A DNA stretch of 64,000 nucleotides, taken from positions 1 to 64,000 of the forward strand of contig JABAZC010000070.1 of NCBI GenBank assembly GCA_018608625.1, given 5' to 3'. The notes beneath the pieces were generated by a model. The model searched no databases. It was not told the origin of the DNA and worked only from the letters and a program-made list of their open reading frames with translations. How positions within the stretch are numbered: position 1 is the stretch's first letter; each line of letters begins with the position of its first letter. Position numbers and translations under genes: made by a program. This stretch comes from Flavobacteriaceae bacterium. GTDB taxonomy: Bacteria; Bacteroidota; Bacteroidia; Flavobacteriales; Flavobacteriaceae. Positions 40,862 through 51,485 of the stretch are shown one piece after another.

Positions 40862-42490
40862 ATGGATTTAAACTTCAATAAAAACGAAGATTATAATAAA
40901 CTACTTGTTACCGATTTAAAGAAACGTTTAGCGCAAGTTAGATTAGGCGGTGGTAAATCCAAAATTGAAAAAGAACATGCCAAGGGTAAACTAACAGCTC
41001 GTGAGCGTATTGATTACTTGTTAGATCATAAATCAAAATCAATCGAAATCGGTACGTTTGCTGGGGATGGCATGTACGAGTCTCATGGTGGTTGTCCTTC
41101 TGGTGGAGTGGTGGTCAAAATAGGCTATGTAAAAGGAAAACAATGCATTGTAGTTGCTAACGATGCGACGGTAAAAGCTGGTGCCTGGTTTCCTATAACA
41201 GCTAAAAAGAATCTTCGTGCGCAAGAAATTGCCATGGAAAACAGATTGCCTATTATTTATTTAGTTGATTCAGCAGGGGTGTATCTGCCATTACAAGATG
41301 AAATCTTCCCTGATAAAGAGCACTTTGGTAGAATTTTTAGAAACAATGCACAAATGAGCAGTATGGGTATTACCCAGATAGCGGCCGTGATGGGAAGCTG
41401 TGTAGCTGGAGGCGCCTACTTGCCTATTATGAGCGACGAAGCCATTATAGTTGACAAAACAGCAAGCATCTTTTTAGCCGGAAGCTATTTAGTAAAAGCC
41501 GCCATTGGTGAATCTATAGACAATGAAACGCTTGGAGGTGCTACAACACATTGCGAAATAAGCGGAGTCACTGATTACAAGGCCAAGAACGATGCAGATG
41601 CTTTAGACAAAATTAAATCGATAATGGATAAGATTGGAGATTTTGATAAAGCGGGCTTTAGCAAAAAGCCTTCAAAAAAACCTAATGAGAATCCTAAAGA
41701 TCTTTTCGGACTGCTTCCTAAATCAAGAGCAGACCAATATGACATGTATGAAATTATAAACCGATTGGTTGATAATTCTGAAATTGAAGAATATAAAGCG
41801 GACTATGGAAAGACAATCATTACAGCTTATGCCCGTATTGATGGCTGGGCTGTAGGGATTGTTGCAAACCAACGTAAATTAGTAAAAAATGCCAATAAAG
41901 AAATGCAATTTGGTGGAGTCATTTATAATGACAGTGCAGATAAAGCCACCCGATTTATCGCCAATTGTAATCAGAAAAAAATACCCTTAGTTTTTTTACA
42001 AGATGTCACTGGATTTATGGTGGGCAGTAAAAGTGAACACAGTGGTATTATAAAAGATGGAGCCAAGATGGTTAATGCACTCAGCAACAGTGTGGTACCT
42101 AAATTCACTGTTATTATTGGAAATAGCTATGGAGCTGGGAATTATGCCATGTGTGGTAAGGCCTATGATCCGCGATTAATCGTCGCTTGGCCTAGCGCGA
42201 AATTAGCGGTGATGAGTGGAAACAGTGCTGCAAAAGTATTACTACAAATAGAAACCGCCTCTTTAAAAAAGAAAGGTGAAACGATTACCTCTGAAAAGGA
42301 AGCAGAATTATTTGATCAAATCAAGTCACGCTATGACGAGCAAGTATCTCCGTATTACTCTGCTGCTAGGCTATGGACAGATGCTGTTATAGAACCTACA
42401 GACACTCGTGATTGGATTAGCATGGGAATTGAAGCAGCAAATCATGCCCCTATTGAGAAAACCTTTAATGTGGGAGTTATACAAGTTTAA
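40862..42490 (+). CDS. Acyl-CoA (propionyl/methylcrotonyl-type) carboxylase beta subunit
   Basis: KGKLTARERIDYLLD; GGCPSGGVVVKIGYV; GGAYLPIMSDEAIIV; NSYGAGNYAMCGKAYDPR. Confidence 0.93.
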   Translation: MDLNFNKNEDYNKLLVTDLKKRLAQVRLGGGKSKIEKEHAKGKLTARERIDYLLDHKSKSIEIGTFAGDGMYESHGGCPSGGVVVKIGYVKGKQCIVVANDATVKAGAWFPITAKKNLRAQEIAMENRLPIIYLVDSAGVYLPLQDEIFPDKEHFGRIFRNNAQMSSMGITQIAAVMGSCVAGGAYLPIMSDEAIIVDKTASIFLAGSYLVKAAIGESIDNETLGGATTHCEISGVTDYKAKNDADALDKIKSIMDKIGDFDKAGFSKKPSKKPNENPKDLFGLLPKSRADQYDMYEIINRLVDNSEIEEYKADYGKTIITAYARIDGWAVGIVANQRKLVKNANKEMQFGGVIYNDSADKATRFIANCNQKKIPLVFLQDVTGFMVGSKSEHSGIIKDGAKMVNALSNSVVPKFTVIIGNSYGAGNYAMCGKAYDPRLIVAWPSAKLAVMSGNSAAKVLLQIETASLKKKGETITSEKEAELFDQIKSRYDEQVSPYYSAARLWTDAVIEPTDTRDWISMGIEAANHAPIEKTFNVGVIQV

Positions 42491-43538
42491 CCAGTGCAAG
42501 CGTTTCTTGACGCTTGACCTTACCGGAAAGCGTTTCAATAAAATTATCGACGTAATAAATATGCTTAGGCCTTTTTAGTGGTTCAATGAAAGTGAAATCT
42601 AAGGAATCGTAAGGCGTAGTACTTTCTATTACCAAAATCACAATTGTCCCTAATACAGCTTCTTTTTGAGATGATATAAAAAACCTGTTCTGAATAAGTC
42701 CCTCTAGTTGCTGTTCTAGCTGTTGGGGAAATATTTTAATACCGCCAGAATTAATAACCGCATCATAGCGTCCAACCCATTCAAAAGTTGTTTTAGAATG
42801 TAAACGGACGTGGTCATTTGTTTGAATTGTATGTGAGGCTAATTCTGGTGCTTCAATAAGTAAGCAGTTTCGAGCATCTACAGAAATAGAAACTGAAGGT
42901 AATACTTCAAACAAAGAAAAAGACTTAGTTATTTTTTTAACTGCAATATGACTCACCGTCTCTGTCATTCCAAAAGTTTCATATACCGTTGAAGTTGAGT
43001 TTATTAGTTGATCCATTAAATTAGTAGAAAGTGGTGCACCCCCTACAATAAGTGTTTTGATCTGATCTAATTTTGAGATTGAATTCTCAAGCTGTAAAGG
43101 TACCATGGCACAAAAATCATAGGATTTGGAGCGTAACTCCAAAGGAGAAGAACTTGGTTTTATACACTCTAATTCCAATCCTAAAACATAGGCTCTCACA
43201 AACATCATTTTAGCAGCGATGTAGGTAAATGGCAAACAGGACAAGGCAGAATCGCCAGGACTTAATTTAAAATAGCTTCCAGTAGCTAACGCAGAATTGA
43301 CCATGGATTGCTTAGACATTAAAACAGCTTTAGGGGTACCAGTTGTGCCCGATGTTTGCAGTGTGATTTCTGAATTTAAATCTATCCATATTTCAATGAA
43401 ATCCGCCAATGAGACCAGATGGTCATCACATCCCTTAGAATAAACAGATGCAAGGGACAACAAACCGGAATTATCATAAAAAGTCCCGTTTAATTTAAAA
43501 GAACTGTGTGGCTGCTTATATGTTCTATTTACCTTCAA
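42477..43538 (-). CDS. menE: o-succinylbenzoate--CoA ligase-like AMP-binding protein
   Basis: LQTSGTTGTPKAVLMSK; ETFGMTETVSHIA; men cluster context. Confidence 0.88.
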   Translation of the reverse strand: MKVNRTYKQPHSSFKLNGTFYDNSGLLSLASVYSKGCDDHLVSLADFIEIWIDLNSEITLQTSGTTGTPKAVLMSKQSMVNSALATGSYFKLSPGDSALSCLPFTYIAAKMMFVRAYVLGLELECIKPSSSPLELRSKSYDFCAMVPLQLENSISKLDQIKTLIVGGAPLSTNLMDQLINSTSTVYETFGMTETVSHIAVKKITKSFSLFEVLPSVSISVDARNCLLIEAPELASHTIQTNDHVRLHSKTTFEWVGRYDAVINSGGIKIFPQQLEQQLEGLIQNRFFISSQKEAVLGTIVILVIESTTPYDSLDFTFIEPLKRPKHIYYVDNFIETLSGKVKRQETLALVKLV

Positions 43539-43563
43539 ATTTGATGGTTTGATTGATATTTCA

Positions 43564-44493
43564 TTAAGCGTCTTTGGTCACGGATCCTATTAATCTATTT
43601 TTCCAATCCGTCCACTTATATACCTTAGAGAAAATAAAGATTAGGATCGGGTAAATAATTAAAACAGAACTAAATATTTCAAAAGACCCTATGTCTGGGT
43701 CTGAGATATCTCTAAATATGGAATTTGTTTGAAAAGCCGTCCAGTCTGCTGTGACTAAAAGTGCCGTAAATAAGTTATTAGCAGCGTGAAACCCTAGAGC
43801 TAGTTCAAGCCCCTCATCCATCAATGTAATGATCCCTAAAAAGAATCCCGTACCAATATAATGTACTAATAAAATATAGCCGAGTTTGTCAATTTCTGGA
43901 TTGGCAATATGAAGCATCCCAAACAAAACAGAAGTTACAATCAAAGGCACCCATTTGTTTTTACAGATCACTCCGATTCCTTGCATTAAATATCCTCTAA
44001 AAAGGTACTCTTCAAAACTAGTTTGAAGGGGTACCAAAACTACGGCAATAGCTACCAAAATTAAGAAAGGTTTTAACTCAAAATTAAACACATAGTTTTC
44101 AGGAGAAGACTGGTAATCAATCATAATCATTATGACGGAGATAAAGCCCCAAAATAAGAAGGCAAACCAAAAACGTTTCCAATCAATTTTTGATCTTGAT
44201 GTGGTTAAACTTTTAATCGATTGTTTGTGTAAAAACTTGACCACAACAAAAAGACCAAGAAGTCCAACTGCAAAAGACAACAGCATTAGAAATAAATTCA
44301 GATTTGACTCTAATAATTGCATCATTTTATTTGGGTCTAATTCTTTAAGTTCTAACCCTGACTGCAATGCTTTTGCAATTAATGCAACGGTGTGGGGGAT
44401 TTGCCCTAAAATAACAGCGATTACAATAAGTGCTAGTCCAGCTAAATAAAGCCACCAGTCGTGTTTGTTTTTAAATGCTTGTTTGATATACAT
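43564..44493 (-). CDS. CPBP family intramembrane metalloprotease
   Basis: FEEYLFRGYLMQ; SVLFGMLHIANPE; multiple TM helices. Confidence 0.92.
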   Translation of the reverse strand: MYIKQAFKNKHDWWLYLAGLALIVIAVILGQIPHTVALIAKALQSGLELKELDPNKMMQLLESNLNLFLMLLSFAVGLLGLFVVVKFLHKQSIKSLTTSRSKIDWKRFWFAFLFWGFISVIMIMIDYQSSPENYVFNFELKPFLILVAIAVVLVPLQTSFEEYLFRGYLMQGIGVICKNKWVPLIVTSVLFGMLHIANPEIDKLGYILLVHYIGTGFFLGIITLMDEGLELALGFHAANNLFTALLVTADWTAFQTNSIFRDISDPDIGSFEIFSSVLIIYPILIFIFSKVYKWTDWKNRLIGSVTKDA

Positions 44494-44496
44494 AAA

Positions 44497-45531
44497 TTAA
44501 AATTTTAAATTCCACTTTGTTTTTAAATCATAAAATAAGCGGCCTGAATTCACCACTAGAGGAGCTTGAACGTTATTCGTAAATAAGCCACCAGTTCCCA
44601 ATCCTTGAGGTAAAGTATTATTTAGAGTGTAGGTCCACTGTGCAATAGCATTTAGCCCAATATTACTCTCTAAGGCACTTGTTACCCACCAGCCAATTTT
44701 ATTGGACTCGGCAACATCGATCCATTCTTCACTTACTTTGAAGCCGCCTAACAGAGTTGGCTTAAGGATAATGTATTGAGGTTTGATAGTTTGTAGCAAG
44801 AATTGCTTATTTGTTACAGAAAAGACGCCGATTAATTCTTCATCTAATGCAATTGGAAGAGGCGTATCTGAACATAACTGCGCCATCTCTTCAAGCTGTC
44901 CATGTTTTATGGGCTGTTCTATTGAATGAAGATTAAAGTCTGAAAGCTGTTTTAATTTCTCTAAGGCTTCCCTTGGCTTAAAAGCTCCGTTTGCATCAAC
45001 ACGGATTTCTATAGATTGGGAATCAAACTCATCTCTAATGGATTTTAAAAGTGCTAATTCTTTATCAAAATCAAGGGCACCAATTTTAAGTTTAATACAA
45101 GAAAACCCTGCTTCTAGTTTGTCTTTAATCTGTTGTTTCATGAATGAAAATTCGCCCATCCAAATAAGACCATTAATAGAAATTGAATCTTGTCCAGATG
45201 TAAAGTCAGAAGGGAATAACTCAAAAGGCGATTTATGTTTCAATGATCTAAAAGCAATTTCCAAACCAAATTGAATAGATGGAAACCCAACAAGTCGTCT
45301 AAGCAACGCTTCGAGTCCTAAGTCAATATTTTGACAGGCCCATTTAAGCATTAACTCAAAGTCATCACAATCGTCAATACTCAATCCCTTGAACATTCCG
45401 CATTCCCCTATCCCATTTAAGGCATTTTCTTCCAATTCTATAAACCAAGTATCCTTGTAAGTTAAAACCCCGCGAGACGTTCCGCTTGCTTGTTTAAATT
45501 GAAGTTTATGCTTAAAATAAGTAGCCTTCAT
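44497..45531 (-). CDS. menC: o-succinylbenzoate synthase
   Basis: Enolase superfamily: CIKLKIGALDFDKEL, EIRVDANGAF, EQPIKHG, ALDEELIG. Confidence 0.9.
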   Translation of the reverse strand: MKATYFKHKLQFKQASGTSRGVLTYKDTWFIELEENALNGIGECGMFKGLSIDDCDDFELMLKWACQNIDLGLEALLRRLVGFPSIQFGLEIAFRSLKHKSPFELFPSDFTSGQDSISINGLIWMGEFSFMKQQIKDKLEAGFSCIKLKIGALDFDKELALLKSIRDEFDSQSIEIRVDANGAFKPREALEKLKQLSDFNLHSIEQPIKHGQLEEMAQLCSDTPLPIALDEELIGVFSVTNKQFLLQTIKPQYIILKPTLLGGFKVSEEWIDVAESNKIGWWVTSALESNIGLNAIAQWTYTLNNTLPQGLGTGGLFTNNVQAPLVVNSGRLFYDLKTKWNLKF

Positions 45532-45559
45532 ATAATAATATAATTTGGTTAATACAATT

Positions 45560-46462
45560 TTAAATTAATATATGACTTGCACCAAAAATTAATGCGAGTA
45601 AAAATGTTGATAAAGCTAAAACTTTTAGCTGAGGATCATAATCCTTCGGGTTCTGTACTTTATTACAACTATTAAGATGAATAAATAATGGTATAAACCC
45701 AATCATAATCAACGATATTGATAGTTGATCTGATAAACAAAAATATAATAACATCAAAAATATGGCTAAAATAATCAATGTTAAATGATACTTTCTAGCA
45801 TTTTCTAGACCTAAATAACCTGCAAGAGTGTGTTTATTAGATAACTTATCGGATTCAAAATCACGCATGTTGTTTAAGTTAAGAACCCCAGCACTCAAAA
45901 GCCCTATAGAACTCGCTGGCAACAGCATTAAAAAATCAATTTGTTTAGAATATAAAAAATATGTCCCTAAAACACTCAGCCATCCAAAAAACAAAAACAC
46001 CATAACATCTCCCAATGCTTTATAACCATAAGCAGACGCCCCTACAGTGTATTTAATAGCGGCTATAATAGCCAACACTCCCAACCCAATAAAAATAAAG
46101 GAGGTTAAAAACTTATCAGCTCCAAAGGCTTGGTAAATAAGAGTTAACACTAAAAAAAGACAAATAATTACATTTATAACAATGGCATTTCGCATCTGTT
46201 TAGGACTTATAATACCACTTTGTAAAGCACGTTTTGGACCAATACGATTTTCATTGTCCGTTCCTTTCACACCATCTCCATAATCGTTTGCAAGATTTGA
46301 TAAGATCTGAAGACTTAAAGTTGTTAGAATTGTTAACACAAAAACTGAGAGTACGAAAACTCCTTCTGAGTAGGCAACTCCAGAGCCTACAATAGCTCCT
46401 GAAATTGATAATGGCAACGTTCTAAGTCGACAGGCAGAAATCCATGCTTGTAATTTTTTCAT
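45560..46462 (-). CDS. menA: 1,4-dihydroxy-2-naphthoate polyprenyltransferase
   Basis: MKKLQAWISACRLRTLPLSISGAIVGS; NLANDYGDGVKGTDNENRIGPKRALQSG; likely start 46462. Confidence 0.94.
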   Translation of the reverse strand: MKKLQAWISACRLRTLPLSISGAIVGSGVAYSEGVFVLSVFVLTILTTLSLQILSNLANDYGDGVKGTDNENRIGPKRALQSGIISPKQMRNAIVINVIICLFLVLTLIYQAFGADKFLTSFIFIGLGVLAIIAAIKYTVGASAYGYKALGDVMVFLFFGWLSVLGTYFLYSKQIDFLMLLPASSIGLLSAGVLNLNNMRDFESDKLSNKHTLAGYLGLENARKYHLTLIILAIFLMLLYFCLSDQLSISLIMIGFIPLFIHLNSCNKVQNPKDYDPQLKVLALSTFLLALIFGASHILI

Positions 46463-46463
46463 G

Positions 46464-47303
46464 CTATGGAATCCATTTTTTCTCAAAGTTTGGAGGTCTT
46501 TTTTCCAAAAAGGCATCCCGCCCTTCTTTAGCCTCATCGGTCATGTACGCAAGGCGAGTCGCTTCGCCTGCAAAGACTTGCTGACCTACCATGCCGTCAT
46601 CAGTAAGATTCATGGCGAACTTTAGCATTTTTATAGAAATTGGAGATTTAGCTAAAATTTCTTGCGCCCATTCATAAGCTGTTGTTTCTAACTCTGCATG
46701 TGGAACAACTGCATTAACCATTCCCATGTCAAATGCTTCTTGAGCATTATAATTTCTTCCTAGGAAAAAAATCTCTCTTGCTTTTTTTTGTCCAACCATC
46801 TTGGCTAGATACGCAGAGCCATAACCCCCATCAAAACTGGTCACATCTGCATCGGTTTGCTTGAAAATAGCATGTTCCTTACTAGCTAATGTTAGATCAC
46901 ATACCACGTGTAGGCTATGCCCACCGCCAACCGCCCAACCTGGGACAACTGCTATGACTGCTTTAGGCATAAATCGAATCAGACGTTGTACTTCTAATAT
47001 GTTTAATCGGTGGTAACCATCATCGCCTACATAGCCTTCATGACCACGAGCTTTTTGATCTCCCCCGCTACAAAATGAATAAATACCATCTTTTGAAGAA
47101 GGACCTTCGGCACTTAACAAAACCACTCCAATACTTGTGTCTTCATTCGCATCGTATAATGCTTGGTATAATTCTAAGGTTGTTTTTGGTCTAAATGCGT
47201 TTCTGATATCGGGACGATTGAACGCAATACGAGCGACCCCATTAGATTTTTTGTAGGTAATATCTTCATATTCCTTAACAGTTTTCCATTGTATCATAGT
47301 CAT
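46464..47303 (-). CDS. menB: 1,4-dihydroxy-2-naphthoyl-CoA synthase
   Basis: FCSGGDQKARGHEGYVGDDGYHRLNILEVQRLIRFMPKAVIAVVPGWAVGGGHSLHVVCDLTLAS. Confidence 0.96.
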   Translation of the reverse strand: MTMIQWKTVKEYEDITYKKSNGVARIAFNRPDIRNAFRPKTTLELYQALYDANEDTSIGVVLLSAEGPSSKDGIYSFCSGGDQKARGHEGYVGDDGYHRLNILEVQRLIRFMPKAVIAVVPGWAVGGGHSLHVVCDLTLASKEHAIFKQTDADVTSFDGGYGSAYLAKMVGQKKAREIFFLGRNYNAQEAFDMGMVNAVVPHAELETTAYEWAQEILAKSPISIKMLKFAMNLTDDGMVGQQVFAGEATRLAYMTDEAKEGRDAFLEKRPPNFEKKWIP

Positions 47304-47315
47304 AGAATTACAGTT

Positions 47316-48152
47316 TTATGTTGTTAAATAAATCCCATCTAGTTCAATACGGATTCGGCGTTGTTTATATAAAGTTCCGATTGCCTTTTTAAAACTTTTC
47401 TTACTCATTTGAACCAATGACTTAATGGCTTCAGGAGTGGACTTATCAGTTAATTTCATAAATCCATTTTCGTTGTTCTCTAAGAACTCTAAAATCTGTT
47501 GCGCATTTGGCTCGATATTTCTATAACCAATTTTTTCTAGGGTGATATCGAGTTTATTACCTGGACGAATTTTTTTAATAATCCCTTTAAGCTTGTCCCC
47601 TACACTAATATCTTTGAATAAATCTTGATTAAATATAAGCCCTAAATGAATTTTATTAACGATAACATTCATACCTAAATCGGAAGGGTGAGAAACGATC
47701 AGATCAACTTCATCAAAAGCCTCTACAGATAATTCTTTATTATCTAAAAAACGATTTGTTTTACTTGAAGCGACAAGACGCTCTGAGGTTTCATCTAAAT
47801 AGCAAAAGACTAAGTACCAGCCACCTGCTTTCATGGGGAAAGCCTGTTCTCTGAACGGACAAAACAATTCTTTAACTAAACCCCAATCGAGAAAAGCACC
47901 AATTTCATTTACTGAATTACAACGTAATAATGCAAATTCCCCTTTTTTGATGTAAGGGTGATCTGTAACGGCAACAAGGCGTTCTTCGTTGTCTAAATAA
48001 ACAAAAACATCTATCTGGTCGTCAATTTCGAAGGTGTCCGGAACATAGCGATTTGGAAGCAAAACTTCTTGATCTTCATTATCGCCCAAAAACAATCCTG
48101 GCTCGGTATCTCTTAATATCGTTAGTTTATTATAGTCTCCTATGTGTATCAT
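47316..48152 (-). CDS. S1 RNA-binding domain protein, CvfB-like
   Basis: S1-like repeats and C-terminal winged-helix KSFKKAIGTLYKQRRIRIELDGIYL. Confidence 0.9.
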   Translation of the reverse strand: MIHIGDYNKLTILRDTEPGLFLGDNEDQEVLLPNRYVPDTFEIDDQIDVFVYLDNEERLVAVTDHPYIKKGEFALLRCNSVNEIGAFLDWGLVKELFCPFREQAFPMKAGGWYLVFCYLDETSERLVASSKTNRFLDNKELSVEAFDEVDLIVSHPSDLGMNVIVNKIHLGLIFNQDLFKDISVGDKLKGIIKKIRPGNKLDITLEKIGYRNIEPNAQQILEFLENNENGFMKLTDKSTPEAIKSLVQMSKKSFKKAIGTLYKQRRIRIELDGIYLTT

Positions 48153-48238
48153 ACCACAAAGGTAATGATAATCAAGTGAGAAAATAAAAAAAGCGCCCCA
48201 ACAAATTATGACGATAGAGAATTAAATAGTTATAGTAA

Positions 48239-48510
48239 TTAATTCATTAACACTTTGCAAAAATGCTTTGTTAGAAGGCAATAAACGAATGCATAATATT
48301 TATTTCTGTTGGAACGATCATAGTGTTCAATAACTTTAGTAATATCATCTTCTAGTTTATGCGATACGTATAGTCCTAATTTCTTTGATCAGAAAATTAT
48401 ATCTAACTGTTACCATCTCAGACGCACTAGTTACAGAACAAGTAATTGAATCTTTATTGTAGATTTAAGTAGTTATTGTATTTTACGATAAGTTCTTTTC
48501 TTTTGTTCAT
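48239..48510 (-). pseudogene. Frameshifted remnant of a small (~90 aa) protein gene inside the men cluster
   Basis: Minus strand, three consecutive frame segments: MNKRKELIVKYNNYLNLQ / KDSITCSVTSASEMVTVRYNFLIK / KKLGLYVSHKLEDDITKVIEHYDRSNRNKYYAFVYCLLTKHFCKVLMN*; family not recognised. Confidence 0.5.
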
Positions 48511-48619
48511 AGATTTTTATTTAAAATTAGATTTAGACTATGGTGATAGAAACAACTTTCATTATTTTAGGTATTATAATGAAAAAGTCACAAAAAAATT
48601 AAAATAAAGCGAAAAAAAA

Positions 48620-50299
48620 CTATTTAATAAAATCAAAGTAAGACAATAGAATACGGTCATTTTCTGAAGAAGGTGTGAAAATCTCTAGAATCTTAGGACG
48701 TTGACTTGTAGCATAAAAATCGTCCCATTGTGGATTTAGCTCATCAGATGAACTTGCTGAAGCGTAGTCAAACATAAAGTGTTCTGAAATCGACTTTGCT
48801 GTAAGTGTGTGGTTGGTTTCAAAAAAAGTGCTAAAATTTTCGGAATTTTTATTTCCTGGAAGAATTCTAAAAATACCTCCACCTCTATTGTTTATAATTA
48901 TAATGCGAAAATTTGATGGAATATAATTATTCCACAATGCATTACTATCATAAAAAAAACTAAGGTCTCCTGTAATAAAAACGGTTGGTTTCTCAGAAAC
49001 ACAAGAAGCACCAACAGCGGTACTCGTGGAGCCATCAATACCACTGGTACCACGGTTGCAAAAAACAGTAAGAGAAGAATTTAAATTAAATAGTTGTAAG
49101 TATCTAATCGTAGAACTATTACTGGACTGAACCATCGAACTGCTTGGTATGTGTTTTAATACACTATCAAACACTTTAAAATCGCAAAACGGAATTGACT
49201 TCATATAATCTTTGTGCTTTTCTAATCGTATTTTCTTAACCTGATTCCATGTCTTAAAATACTGGCTCTCAACCGGTGACCCGCTAGTGCTTACTAGTTG
49301 TTTGAGAAAATTGTTTACTGAGCATTTATAATGCTTCGTTAAACAAAAAAAAGTGTCATTAGCTTGTACCGGATCAATATGCCAGTGAAGTTTAGGGGCA
49401 TACGAACGTAAGAAAGTTTTAATTTTTTTTGAAACCACCATCCCTCCAAATGTTAATAGTATTTCAGGCTGAAGCGCTTCAAAATCAGTCGCATCTAAAG
49501 GAGTAATTAACTGATCGATACTAGAGAAAAAGTTAGTGTGGTGTAAATTAGACGTTGTTTCTGTTAGCACCACTACTGATGGGTCTTCTCCTATTAGATC
49601 TAAGTAAGATTGTTTGACACTTTCAGGAGTATTAACCCCTACTAAAATCATTTTCTTTTTTGAAGAATACCATTTTTTAATAAGGGATTTAGGTAGTGAG
49701 ACTGAGGGGTCAATTGTACAACTTAAGTTGATATCAAAATCTTCCTTAAGAACCTCAACAGTTTCATATAAAGAATCCGAGAATGGCGCATTAATATGAA
49801 CAGGCCCTTTGGCTGTATAAGCAAATTCCAAGGCTTTAGTAATAAGTGAATCGTTGTCTTTAAATGATTTGATAAATGACTTCTTTATCACTTCTTTTAA
49901 ATTAGCTTCATATAAAATATGAGAAGCAAATATGTGAGGCTGCGTAATGGTTTGACCGTCCCCTATATTTATTAAGTGATCTGGACGGTCTGCAGAAATT
50001 ACTACGAGTGGAATTCGACTATAAAACGCTTCTACAACAGCAGGGTAATAATTAACTAGTGCACTTCCAGAAGTACAGACCAAGGCAACTGGTTGCTGTA
50101 ATTGCTGAGCTATTCCTAAAGCAAAAAAACCAGCCGATCGCTCATCTATAATGCTATAACACTCAAAAAAATCATTGGCTGTAAACCCTATAGTCAAAGG
50201 CGCATTTCGACTGCCAGGAGAGATCACAATGTGTTTAATATTATGCGCTTGGCAGCGCTGAATAATCGATTGAGCTAACGGATGCTTTGACTGTATCAT
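48620..50299 (-). CDS. menD: 2-succinyl-5-enolpyruvyl-6-hydroxy-3-cyclohexene-1-carboxylate synthase
   Basis: HIVISPGSRNAPLTIGF; DERSAGFFALGIAQ; NRGTSGIDGSTSTAVGA; TPD-binding GDLSFFYDSNALWN. Confidence 0.96.
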   Translation of the reverse strand: MIQSKHPLAQSIIQRCQAHNIKHIVISPGSRNAPLTIGFTANDFFECYSIIDERSAGFFALGIAQQLQQPVALVCTSGSALVNYYPAVVEAFYSRIPLVVISADRPDHLINIGDGQTITQPHIFASHILYEANLKEVIKKSFIKSFKDNDSLITKALEFAYTAKGPVHINAPFSDSLYETVEVLKEDFDINLSCTIDPSVSLPKSLIKKWYSSKKKMILVGVNTPESVKQSYLDLIGEDPSVVVLTETTSNLHHTNFFSSIDQLITPLDATDFEALQPEILLTFGGMVVSKKIKTFLRSYAPKLHWHIDPVQANDTFFCLTKHYKCSVNNFLKQLVSTSGSPVESQYFKTWNQVKKIRLEKHKDYMKSIPFCDFKVFDSVLKHIPSSSMVQSSNSSTIRYLQLFNLNSSLTVFCNRGTSGIDGSTSTAVGASCVSEKPTVFITGDLSFFYDSNALWNNYIPSNFRIIIINNRGGGIFRILPGNKNSENFSTFFETNHTLTAKSISEHFMFDYASASSSDELNPQWDDFYATSQRPKILEIFTPSSENDRILLSYFDFIK

Positions 50300-50366
50300 T
50301 TCAAGGCAAAGTTATTTAATTTTTAGGGTTTAAATTGAATTGAATTAATAAATATTTCCTAAAGGT

Positions 50367-51482
50367 TTAAAGGATGCTTTTAACTGTTTGTATCTTATTA
50401 TGTATCTCAATACATTCTTGATTAGGATCGGAATCTTTAGTGATACCTCCTCCACTGTAAAGAATAGCTGTTGAATTGATTAATTTCATACATCTTAAGT
50501 TGACCGCTAAGTCTGTAAATTTTCTATTTGTATGATACGCTCTATTTTCAATGTTTTTTTTAGAGTTTCTAAATGTTAAAGAGTCAGAAATATTTAACTC
50601 ACCAAAAAAACCGGTGTAATACTCCCGATCGTACAATTCATTAGTATTAATAAAATCTAAAGCCATCGCTTTTGGAGTTCCACAAACGGCAGGCGTTGGA
50701 TGTAATGCATGTATTAAGTCTTTTAAAGCCTCTTTAGAAGGTTTTAAGCGCCCTGTGATACTTGTTTGAAGATGCAATAACTCGCCTGCTCTAAGCGTAC
50801 TAGATCCAACAGATTTTATTCCATCCAGATAATCTTTTAAGACGTCTAATAAATAGTCTGTTACAAAAGCGTGTTCCTTACGATTTTTATCATCCCAGAT
50901 AATTTCTTTAGAAGCATCATAATATTGGGTACCAGCAAGTGACATTGTAGAGACCGATTTACCTTCTAATTTAAGAAGTCTTTCCGGGGACGCTCCAAAC
51001 CAAAAACCTGTTTCTGGGTGAAACCAACAATAGGTAAAGGCCATTGGATACTTTTGATAAAGATTTTTGAAAATCTCAATTGGATTGCTAGCCTTTAATG
51101 TGAATTGAAATGCTCTTGAAACAACTACTTTTTCTAAGTCAGAAGACTTTATTTCTTCAATTGCTTTAGATACTAATTCAATATGATGAATTGAATCGTT
51201 AGTAGTGTTTGATGTATTTGTTGGGGTACTGATCTTAAAATCAGCAGTCTCTATCTCAATAAAAGATGATTTATTGGTAGGGATATAATAGCGATCTTTA
51301 TGATGGTCAAAAGGAGCAAATACAAAACCTGATTCAGAAAAATCATTAATAGTATAAGACTCTGAATCTAACTGTATATATGACTTAATTGAAGGCTGTC
51401 CTGGTTTTGAAAACAAAACAAATGGACGTTTTGATTGTAAGGCCGCTTCAATTTGATCAAAAAAATCAGTGGGTGTTAACAT
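50367..51482 (-). CDS. menF: Isochorismate synthase (chorismate-binding protein)
   Basis: SDLEKVVVSRAF; GASPERLLKLEG; HPTPAVCGTPK; YYTGFFGE; CMKL...YSGGGITKDSDP. Confidence 0.93.
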   Translation of the reverse strand: MLTPTDFFDQIEAALQSKRPFVLFSKPGQPSIKSYIQLDSESYTINDFSESGFVFAPFDHHKDRYYIPTNKSSFIEIETADFKISTPTNTSNTTNDSIHHIELVSKAIEEIKSSDLEKVVVSRAFQFTLKASNPIEIFKNLYQKYPMAFTYCWFHPETGFWFGASPERLLKLEGKSVSTMSLAGTQYYDASKEIIWDDKNRKEHAFVTDYLLDVLKDYLDGIKSVGSSTLRAGELLHLQTSITGRLKPSKEALKDLIHALHPTPAVCGTPKAMALDFINTNELYDREYYTGFFGELNISDSLTFRNSKKNIENRAYHTNRKFTDLAVNLRCMKLINSTAILYSGGGITKDSDPNQECIEIHNKIQTVKSIL

Positions 51483-51485
51483 ATG

